A stretch of 64,000 nt of DNA from Deltaproteobacteria bacterium (GTDB lineage Bacteria > Desulfobacterota > Binatia > DP-6), in contig VBKF01000097.1 in assembly GCA_005888095.1 (NCBI GenBank), positions 1 to 64,000 on the forward strand, written 5' to 3'. The position numbers were made by a program, and so were the translations under genes. Shown in pieces: positions 23,606 through 30,597 of this stretch (position 1 is the first letter of the stretch; each line of letters starts with the position of its first letter). Under the pieces are notes generated by a model. That model saw only the letters and a program-made list of their open reading frames with translations. It made no database searches and was not told the DNA's origin.

Positions 23606-24520
23606 ATGCATCGGCGACATTGGACGAAGCGGAGCCGGACGACGGGCACCGTCCTCGCGATCGTTGGGGTGACGCTGCTCGCCGTGGATGCGGGCGCGGG
23701 CGTGCACATCAAGCGCGCGCTGCAGCCGACCGGCGTGGACGCGGACGCCAGGGGTCAGGCCGTCGTGGTGATCAATCACAACGGAGGACACGGCAGGCTC
23801 GTGGTGCGCGGCATCAGGCTCGCCCCGCAATCGACGTTCGGCATCATGCTCGGCGGCGTGCGCATCGGGTCGCTCGCGACCAACGCGCGAGGCAAAGGCC
23901 GCGCGCGCTTCAGCAGCCGGCCCGGGGCGAACGAGCAGACGCTCGGCACGGACCCGCGCGGCAAGCACCTCGAGGTCGCCGACGACCATGGCGAGGACGT
24001 GCTCGACGACGACATCCCGGACGACACCGTCGAGCCGGACGAGGTGGCGTGCTGCCTGTCCGATCACGACGAGACCGAGTGCGAGGATCGAACGCCCGAC
24101 GAGTGCGGGGCCGAGGGCGGGACGATGCCCGGCCCCGCGTCATGCATGCCGAACCCCTGCGCGACGACCCCTCCGGAGGAGGAAGAGGCCGGCTGCTGCA
24201 TCGCCGAGGACGACGAGGGGGAGTGCGAGCGGACCACGGCGTCGGAATGCGCTGCGCGCCACGGCGTCAAGGTCGACACGTGCGACCCGAACCCGTGCGC
24301 GCCGAGCGCGCCGGGCGTCGTCCGCTGCTGCATCCCCGAGCACGGGAGCGGCGGCGGCTCGGGGTCGGGCAGCGGAGGCGCGGATCCCGGCGGGTCCGAC
24401 GAGACGGAGAACGAGCGGCCGGAATGCGAGCAGCTGACGTCCGACCACTGCATGCAGGAGGGTGGCACCCCCATGGACGCCGGCTCGTGCGAGCCGAACC
24501 CGTGCCCGGCGTCGCCGTGA
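23606..24520 (+). CDS. Secreted protein with three Cys-rich repeats
   Basis: 304 residues. The N-terminus is basic, then LAIVGVTLLAVDAGAGVH acts as signal peptide or anchor. Residues ~35-125 are a beta-rich domain (QAVVVINHNGGHGRLVVRGI, TFGIMLGGVRIG). An acidic linker is followed by three repeats starting at about residues 149, 197 and 241. The repeat pattern is CC-[LI]-x-[DE/E]...E-C-x-x-[RL]-T-x-x-[ED/H]-C...C-x-PNPC. Repeat 3 carries a Gly/Ser-rich insertion. No known domain is recognised; six cysteines per repeat suggest a disulphide-locked extracellular module. GAGAGGAG upstream supports the start. Confidence 0.7.
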   Translation: MHRRHWTKRSRTTGTVLAIVGVTLLAVDAGAGVHIKRALQPTGVDADARGQAVVVINHNGGHGRLVVRGIRLAPQSTFGIMLGGVRIGSLATNARGKGRARFSSRPGANEQTLGTDPRGKHLEVADDHGEDVLDDDIPDDTVEPDEVACCLSDHDETECEDRTPDECGAEGGTMPGPASCMPNPCATTPPEEEEAGCCIAEDDEGECERTTASECAARHGVKVDTCDPNPCAPSAPGVVRCCIPEHGSGGGSGSGSGGADPGGSDETENERPECEQLTSDHCMQEGGTPMDAGSCEPNPCPASP

Positions 24521-24601
24521 TGCGCGTCTAGATCGCGCGGGCCGCGCGTCCGGGGGCGCGGACCTTGACGGACGCGCGGCGGCCGAGGGATGTTCCGGGC
24601 C

Positions 24602-25084
24602 ATGACAACACAGGCCCTGATCGCACTCGTGTGCGTGCTGCCCGCCGTGGCGCTCGCGGACCTCGCGGGCGACGTGAAGGCTCACGAGGAAGCCTTCGCC
24701 CGCGCCTGCGTCGCGGGGGACGTGGCGGCCGTCGTCGCGCTCTACGCCGACGACGCGCGGCTCGTCTGGCCGGGCGCCGGGGAGGAGGGCAGGGGCAAGG
24801 CCGACGTCGAGCGGATGGTCACGACCTTCTGCAAGAACACGAAGGACCTGAAGCTGACCCTGACCGGCGTAGACGCGGTCCCGCTCGACGACGCGCATGT
24901 CGCCACCGTGGCGCACTGGGAGAGCTCGGCCACCGCGCCGGGCGGCACGCGCGTCTCCGCCAAGGTGCGGAGCACCGAGGTGCTGGTGAAGAGCGGCGGC
25001 GCCTGGCGTTACCTCGTCGACCACGCCTCGGTCGGGCAGCCGCCGCCGCGCCCCGCGCCGCGCCGGGCACGGAAGGCGCCATGA
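24602..25084 (+). CDS. Secreted SnoaL/DUF4440-like (NTF2 fold) protein
   Basis: About 160 residues. A signal peptide (LIALVCVLPAVALAD) precedes an NTF2-like cone fold: VKAHEEAFARACVAGDVAAV, VALYADDARLVWPG, KADVERMVTTFC, VATVAHWESSATAPGG and VRSTEVLVKSGGAWRYLVDH. These are the hallmarks of DUF4440/SnoaL-type proteins, which bind small ligands or act as isomerases; the role here is unknown. The ATG at 24602 is preferred because GAGGG lies at a workable distance; an ATG at 24590 is possible. Its TGA overlaps the ATG of the flavin monooxygenase remnant, so the two were an operon. Confidence 0.75.
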   Translation: MTTQALIALVCVLPAVALADLAGDVKAHEEAFARACVAGDVAAVVALYADDARLVWPGAGEEGRGKADVERMVTTFCKNTKDLKLTLTGVDAVPLDDAHVATVAHWESSATAPGGTRVSAKVRSTEVLVKSGGAWRYLVDHASVGQPPPRPAPRRARKAP

Positions 25085-25782
25085 GACGGCCGCGCTTCGG
25101 CATCCAGCTGCCGTGGTGTCCCTTCGCCGAGATGCGCGAGCTCGCGGAGCGTGCCGAGGCGGCCGGGTACGACTCGATCGCCGCGGCCGACCACTTCTTC
25201 ATGCGCAGCCCCATGGAATCGCCCGACGACCCGCTGCTCGAGTGCTTTTCGCTGCTCGCCGCGCTCGCCATGATCACGCGGCGGGTCAAGCTCGCCCAGC
25301 TCGTCGCCTGCAACTCGTTCCGCCATCCGGCGCTCACCGCCAAGGCGGCGACGACCCTCGACCACGTGAGCGGCGGCCGTCTCGAGCTCGGCCTCGGCGC
25401 GGGCTGGTTCCTCGAGGACCATCATCGCCCCCCGCCGAGCATCCGGCCGATGCCCCAGCCCACCACCGCCGAGCCGAGCGCGATGGCCGCGAACTCCACG
25501 CCGGAACGGAGGAGCGGCTGGCGGGTGAGGACGCCCTTGAAGACGCCGACGCCGAGCAGCGTCGCGACCGACACCCCCCACACCGCCGGGAGCGTGGCCG
25601 TGCCCAGGGGCAAGAGGAACGGCACGACGGGGATGAGCGCGCCGATCACGAACGAGGCGAACATCACGAAGCCCGCCTTGAGCGGCTGCGAGAGATCGAC
25701 GGTCGAGAGGCCGAGCACCTTCTCCTGGACGGTGCGCAGGAGGAGGTCCTCGCGCCGGCTGAGGGTCGCGACCACTCGGTAG
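25081..25782 (+). pseudogene. Truncated luciferase-like (LLM class) flavin-dependent monooxygenase
   Basis: The first ~115 codons match LLM oxidoreductases of the F420/FMN type: RFGIQLPWCPFAEMRELAER, GYDSIAAADHFFMRSPM, FSLLAALAMITRRVKLAQLV and HVSGGRLELGLGAGWFLEDH. Where the family continues with the EEH-x-x-x-G-I-P region, homology stops at about 25425, and the frame runs as antisense of the VIT gene to 25782. About 200 residues of the TIM barrel are missing, so no active enzyme is expected. The break coincides with the VIT stop codon, pointing to a rearrangement junction. Confidence 0.75.
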
Positions 25783-26123
25783 GCGGAGGGGCGGTCGAGC
25801 CCGTCCGCGGTCAGGGACTCGAGCAACGCCTCCTGCGCGAGGTACGGCTCGCTGGCGGCCAGCCGCTCCTGGTCGCGGAACTCGCGTTCGAAGATGTCAC
25901 GTTCGGTCCGTGCCGCGAGATAGGATCCGGTCGCCATGGAGATGCCGCCCGTCACCCCGGCCGCCACGCCGGTGATCACGATGACCCTACGGTCCTGCGT
26001 CGCGACCGACACGCCGCTCAGGAGACCGACCGTGCTGAGCAGCCCGTCCTGGATGCCGAAGACGAGCTCGCGCGCGCGGATGCGACGCTGGAGAGCTTCC
26101 TTCTTCGCGCCGAGGACGGCCAT
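25422..26123 (-). CDS. VIT1/CCC1 family (rubrerythrin-linked type) membrane transporter
   Basis: 233 residues. VFGIQDGLLSTVGLLSGV begins the first membrane segment and is the VIT-family signature; ITGVAAGVTGGISMATGSYL is the second. A cytoplasmic amphipathic domain (AARTERDIFEREFRDQERLA) follows with the acidic residues that bind metal in the family. Three further hydrophobic segments end with VVGWGIGRML. VIT/CCC1 proteins export Fe2+ or Mn2+ from the cytoplasm. It starts 17 bases after the 2-Cys peroxiredoxin stop on the same strand, so iron and peroxide defence may be co-expressed. Its stop codon lies exactly at the truncation point of the opposing monooxygenase. Confidence 0.85.
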   Translation of the reverse strand: MAVLGAKKEALQRRIRARELVFGIQDGLLSTVGLLSGVSVATQDRRVIVITGVAAGVTGGISMATGSYLAARTERDIFEREFRDQERLAASEPYLAQEALLESLTADGLDRPSAYRVVATLSRREDLLLRTVQEKVLGLSTVDLSQPLKAGFVMFASFVIGALIPVVPFLLPLGTATLPAVWGVSVATLLGVGVFKGVLTRQPLLRSGVEFAAIALGSAVVGWGIGRMLGGGR

Positions 26124-26140
26124 CGAGCCGCGCGCGACGG

Positions 26141-26668
26141 TCAGTAGCGCAGGTCGGGATCGAGCGTCGGCTGGCCGGGCTGCCAGTCGGCCGGGCAGAG
26201 GCGCCCGGTGGCGAGCGCGCCGAGCACGCGGAGCGTCTCCTCGACGCTCCGGCCGACGTTCATCGGGCTCACGACCTGGTACGCGATCTTCCCCTCGGGT
26301 GACACGACGATCGTGGCGCGCCAGGCGCGCTGCTCGGCCGGGTTCAGGACCTCGTAGGCGCGGCAGACCTCGCGGGCGGTGTCGCTGAGCAGCGGGAAGG
26401 CGACGCCGCCGAGCTCGGCCGCCCAGGCGCGGTGCGTCTCGACGTCGTCGACGCTGATGCCCAGCACCTGTGCCGCCGACGCCTCGAACTCCTCGAGCCG
26501 CTTGCTGAACCCGACCACCTCGGTCGGGCAGACGAAGGTGAAGTCGGCGGGATAGAAGAACAGGATGACCCACTTCTGGCGGAAGTCGGCGAGCGAGAAG
26601 CGGCGCACCCTGCCTTCGTGCGCGCCCTCGAGCGTGAAGGGCGGCGCCGGCGCATTCAGGTCGAGCAT
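26141..26668 (-). CDS. 2-Cys peroxiredoxin (AhpC/Prx1 type)
   Basis: 175 residues. Peroxidatic Cys47 lies in YPADFTFVCPTEVVGFS and the resolving Cys in GRLCPADWQPGQP near residue 160, the Prx1/AhpC arrangement. LGISVDDVETHRAWA and FPLLSDTAREVCRAYEV are family strands. The enzyme reduces peroxides with AhpF or thioredoxin as reductant; none is encoded nearby. The start ATG has no strong Shine-Dalgarno. It is followed by the VIT transporter gene. Confidence 0.93.
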   Translation of the reverse strand: MLDLNAPAPPFTLEGAHEGRVRRFSLADFRQKWVILFFYPADFTFVCPTEVVGFSKRLEEFEASAAQVLGISVDDVETHRAWAAELGGVAFPLLSDTAREVCRAYEVLNPAEQRAWRATIVVSPEGKIAYQVVSPMNVGRSVEETLRVLGALATGRLCPADWQPGQPTLDPDLRY

Positions 26669-26778
26669 CCGGTGAGTGTAGCCGGTCCGCGCCTAGCGCC
26701 GGAAGGCCTCGACCATGGCGGCGGTGTCGTTGTCGATTTGCAAGCCGTCCCGCACCCCGCTAGACGAGCCGCAGCCCC

Positions 26779-29364
26779 ATGCCGAAGACCGAGCGGCCTT
26801 CTCGCTTCCGCCTTTCCCCCGATGTCCGCCCGCACGAGTACGACATCCACCTCGAGCCCGATCTCGACGCCGGCCGCTTTCGCGGCGAGGTACGGATCGC
26901 CGTCGGCCTCGACCGTGCGCGCCGAGAGGTCGTGCTGCACGCGGCCGAGCTCAGGGTCGAGCGCGCCGCGGCGAGCCTCGACGGCGACGAGGTGGCGGCC
27001 CGCGTGCGCGCCGACGCCGCCGACCAGACCGTCACGCTTCGGTTCCCGCGCGCGCTGCCGGCGGGCGAGGTGCGGCTCGTCCTCGGCTTCGCCGGACGCC
27101 TCAACCAGCACCTCCGCGGCCTCTACGCGGCCAGCGCCGACGGCCGTCACTACGCCTTCAGCCAGTGCGAGGCGGCCGACGCGCGCCGCATCTTCCCCTG
27201 CTTCGACGAACCCGCCTTCAAGGCGCGCTTCCGGCTGGCGGTCACCGTGCCGCGCGGGCTGCGGGCCGTCTCCAACAGCCCGATCGAGCGGGAGGAGGAC
27301 GCGCCCGGGGGGCGCGTCGTCCACTTCGCCCCGACGCCGCCGCTCTCGACCTATCTCTTCGCCCTCGCCGTCGGCGCGCTCGAGGCGTCGGCCGAGCGGC
27401 TCCTCGGCACGGTCCCGATCCGCATCTGGCACGTGCCGGGCAAAGGCCATCTCACCGAGCTCGGCCTCGAGGCGGCGGCCGAGGCGCTCCGGCGTCTCGA
27501 GGACTACTTCGACATCCCGTACCCCTACGGCAAGCTCGACCTCGTCGCCGTGCCCGACTTCGAGGCCGGGGCGATGGAGAACGCGGGCGCGGTGTTCTTC
27601 CGCGAGACGCTCCTCCTCCTCGATCCAGCGACCGCGTCGCTCAACGAGCGCAAGCGAGCCGCCGAGGTGATCGCCCACGAGCTGGCGCACATGTGGTACG
27701 GCGACCTCGTCACCATGGCGTGGTGGGACGATCTCTGGCTGAACGAGGCGTTCGCCACCTGGATGGCCTACCGCGTGGTCGACGACTGGCGGCCGGAGTG
27801 GCGGCTCTGGCACGGGTTCGAGCACGACCGGGCTGGCGCGCTCGCGCTCGACGCGCTCGCCAACACACATCCGATCTATGCCGAGGTGCGCAGCGTCGCC
27901 GAGGCCACCCAGAACTTCGACGCGATCACCTACGAGAAGGGCGCCGCCGTCGTGCGCATGATCGAGCACTTCCTCGGACCCGAGAACTTCCGCGCCGGCG
28001 TGCGCCTCTACATGCGCCGCCATCGCGAGGGCAACGCGGTGGCCGCCGACCTCTGGCGGGCGCTCGAGGAGGCGTCGGGACGCGAGGTGGCACGCGTCGC
28101 GCAGGCGTGGATCGAGAAGGCGGGCTTCCCGCTCGTCACCTTCGGCCCGGCGAAGGGCGACGCCGACCGCGCGCTGCGGGTCCGCCAGGAGCGCTTCTTC
28201 GCCGACCCGAAGATCCCCCCGGCGCGCCGGCGGGGGCGCTGGCCGCTGCCGCTGGTCGTCCGGTGGCGCACGACGGAGGGTGCCACGGGGGTCGACCGGC
28301 TGCTCGTCGACCGGGCGGCGGACGGCGTGAGGCTCGGCGCCGAGACGCGGCTACGCTGGTACTTCGGCAACGCCGAGGCGGGCGGGTTCTACCGGGCGCT
28401 GCACGACCCCGCGGACCGGAGCGCGCTGCTCGGGGACCTGGCGGCGCTCACGGCGGTCGAGCGCCTCGCCCTCGCGGGCGACCAGTGGGCGCTGGTGCGC
28501 TCCGCGAAGGCACCCATCGAGACCTTCCTCGCCGTCGCCGAGGCGCTCGGCGACGAGACCGACTACGATGTGCTCGACGGCCTCGCCGGGCCGCTCGCGC
28601 TCGTCGACGAGCAGGTCGTCGAGCCGGGCAGCGTCGAGCAGGCGCGGCTCCGAGGCTGGATCGCCCGCCGCTTCGGGCCGGCGCTGGCACGCCTCGGGTG
28701 GAGACCGGCGCCGGACGAGGACGATCCCACGCGGCTGCGCCGCGCGGCCCTCCTGCGCCTGGTCGGCGGCGTCGCCGAGGCTCCGTCCGTGCTGGCCGAG
28801 GCGCGCGAGCGGCTCGACGCGTATCTCCGCGACCGTGGCGCGCTCGACCCGAACCTGGCCGACCCCGTGGTCGGACTCGCCGCCCGCGTGGGCGACCAGG
28901 CGCTCTACGACGGCTACCGCGGCCTCGTCGCCGAGGCGCGCACGCCGCAGGAGCGGCGCCGGTTCCTCCTCGGGCTAGCCGCATTCCGCACGCCGGAGAC
29001 GATCCGCCGCACGCTCGCCGCGACGCTGTCGCCCGACATTCCCACGCAGGACGTGGCCTTCATCTTCATGCGGCTGCTCGGCAACCCGGCCGGCCGGAGC
29101 CACGCGTGGAAGTTCCTCACCCGCCGCTGGTCGGCGCTCCGCCGCCGCATTCCGCCGCTGATGATCTCGCGCCTGGTCGAGGCCCTACCGGCGCTCCGCG
29201 AGCCGCGCGCGGCGCGCGAGGTGCGGGCCTTCTTCGCCGCGCACCCAGTGCCGGAGGCCTCGCGCGCCTTGAAGCAGACGCTCGAGGTCTTCCGCCTGAA
29301 CGCCGAGCTCAGGCGCCGGACGGCACCGGGGCTCGCGCGCTGGCTCGCCGAACGCACGGCCTAG
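26779..29364 (+). CDS. M1 family aminopeptidase with ERAP1-like C-terminal domain
   Basis: 861 residues. An N-terminal beta-saddle domain (YDIHLEPDLDAGRFRGEV) is followed by the substrate motif GAMEN (264-268) and zinc site HELAHMWYG (from residue 300) with the third ligand Glu323 in LNEAF. YEKGAAVVRMIEHFLG is also typical. The C-terminal ~330 residues form the helical ERAP1-like domain (YDVLDGLAGPL, FLLGLAAFRTPETIRRTL, AFIFMRLLGNPAGR). Such enzymes remove N-terminal residues from peptides in the cytoplasm. No signal peptide is visible. Followed after six bases by lhgO. Confidence 0.95.
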   Translation: MPKTERPSRFRLSPDVRPHEYDIHLEPDLDAGRFRGEVRIAVGLDRARREVVLHAAELRVERAAASLDGDEVAARVRADAADQTVTLRFPRALPAGEVRLVLGFAGRLNQHLRGLYAASADGRHYAFSQCEAADARRIFPCFDEPAFKARFRLAVTVPRGLRAVSNSPIEREEDAPGGRVVHFAPTPPLSTYLFALAVGALEASAERLLGTVPIRIWHVPGKGHLTELGLEAAAEALRRLEDYFDIPYPYGKLDLVAVPDFEAGAMENAGAVFFRETLLLLDPATASLNERKRAAEVIAHELAHMWYGDLVTMAWWDDLWLNEAFATWMAYRVVDDWRPEWRLWHGFEHDRAGALALDALANTHPIYAEVRSVAEATQNFDAITYEKGAAVVRMIEHFLGPENFRAGVRLYMRRHREGNAVAADLWRALEEASGREVARVAQAWIEKAGFPLVTFGPAKGDADRALRVRQERFFADPKIPPARRRGRWPLPLVVRWRTTEGATGVDRLLVDRAADGVRLGAETRLRWYFGNAEAGGFYRALHDPADRSALLGDLAALTAVERLALAGDQWALVRSAKAPIETFLAVAEALGDETDYDVLDGLAGPLALVDEQVVEPGSVEQARLRGWIARRFGPALARLGWRPAPDEDDPTRLRRAALLRLVGGVAEAPSVLAEARERLDAYLRDRGALDPNLADPVVGLAARVGDQALYDGYRGLVAEARTPQERRRFLLGLAAFRTPETIRRTLAATLSPDIPTQDVAFIFMRLLGNPAGRSHAWKFLTRRWSALRRRIPPLMISRLVEALPALREPRAAREVRAFFAAHPVPEASRALKQTLEVFRLNAELRRRTAPGLARWLAERTA

Positions 29365-29370
29365 AACGCG

Positions 29371-30579
29371 GTGTCCTCACCCGCGTACGACGCCGCCGTC
29401 ATCGGCGGCGGCATCGTCGGCCTGGCGACGGCCATGGCGCTGGCGGCCGAGCGCCGGCTGTCCGTGGTCGTGCTCGAGGCCGAGAGCCGGCTCGCGGCGC
29501 ATCAGAGCGGCAACAACAGCGGCGTCATCCACGCCGGGCTCTACTACAAGCCGGGCTCGCTCAAGGCACGCAACTGCGTCGAGGGCCGCGAGGCGATGTA
29601 TCGCTTCTGCGACGAGCACGGCATCCGCGCCGAGCGCTGCGGCAAGCTCGTGGTCGCGACGGAGGAGCGCGAGCTGCCGCGCCTCGACGAGCTCGAGCGC
29701 CGCGGCCGGGCCAATGGCCTCGAGGGGCTCGAGCGGCTCGGGCCCGAGGGCATCCGGGAGCGCGAGCCGCACGCGGCGGGGATCGCGGGGCTCTGGGTCC
29801 CGCAGACCGGGGTCGTCGACTTCGGCGAGGTGACGCGCGCCATGGCGGGCGTCGTCCGCGAGGCGGGCGGCGAGATCCTGACCGGCGCGCGCGTGCACGG
29901 CTGCCGCCCGCTCGCCGACGGTCTTCTCCTCGAGTCCGTCCGCGGCGAGACCTTCTGCCGCGCGCTCGTCAACTGCGCCGGTCTCCAGTCCGATCGCGTC
30001 GCGCGCCGCTGCGGCGCCGACCCCGGGGTGGCGATCGTGCCCTTCCGCGGCGAGTACCACGAGCTGGCTCCCGACCGGCGCGCGCTCGTCCGGAGCCTCA
30101 TCTATCCGGTGCCCGACCCCGCGTTTCCGTTCCTCGGCGTCCACTTCACGCGCACGCCCAGCGGCACGGTCGAGGCCGGGCCGAACGCCGTGCTGGCGCT
30201 CAAGCGCGAGGGCTACAGCGCCGCGGACGTCCGCCTCCGCGACCTCGTCGAGATGGGCCTCTACCCCGGATTCTGGTGGATGTGCGGGCAGCACTGGCGG
30301 ACGGGGCTCGCGGAGATGTACCGCTCGATCAGCAGGCACGCCTTCGTGAAAGCGCTCCAGAAGCTCGTCCCCGCGCTGGGACCCGACGACGTCCGCTACC
30401 TGCGCGCCGGGGTCCGCGCCCAGGCGGTCGGCCCGGGCGGCGCCCTCCTCGACGACTTCCACCTGGTCGAGGCCGCGCGTTCGGTCCACGTGCTGAACGC
30501 GCCGTCGCCCGCGGCGACGGCGTCGATCACGATCGGGCGCACGATCGCGGGCATGGTGGCGAGACAGCTCGGCAGGTGA
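29371..30579 (+). CDS. lhgO: L-2-hydroxyglutarate oxidase/dehydrogenase
   Basis: 402 residues of the DAO flavoprotein family. Rossmann FAD loop AAVIGGGIVGLATAMALA is at the N-terminus. The LhgO-type signature SGNNSGVIHAGLYYKPGSLK follows, then VPQTGVVDFGEVTRAM. IVPFRGEYHELAPD and the C-terminal RYLRAGVRAQAVGPGGALLDD are also diagnostic. It oxidises L-2-hydroxyglutarate to 2-oxoglutarate, passing electrons to oxygen or the quinone pool, and so repairs a by-product of dehydrogenase side reactions. GTG start, six bases after the aminopeptidase stop. Confidence 0.92.
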   Translation: MSSPAYDAAVIGGGIVGLATAMALAAERRLSVVVLEAESRLAAHQSGNNSGVIHAGLYYKPGSLKARNCVEGREAMYRFCDEHGIRAERCGKLVVATEERELPRLDELERRGRANGLEGLERLGPEGIREREPHAAGIAGLWVPQTGVVDFGEVTRAMAGVVREAGGEILTGARVHGCRPLADGLLLESVRGETFCRALVNCAGLQSDRVARRCGADPGVAIVPFRGEYHELAPDRRALVRSLIYPVPDPAFPFLGVHFTRTPSGTVEAGPNAVLALKREGYSAADVRLRDLVEMGLYPGFWWMCGQHWRTGLAEMYRSISRHAFVKALQKLVPALGPDDVRYLRAGVRAQAVGPGGALLDDFHLVEAARSVHVLNAPSPAATASITIGRTIAGMVARQLGR

Positions 30580-30597
30580 GGCAAGGCGGCGCCGCGA

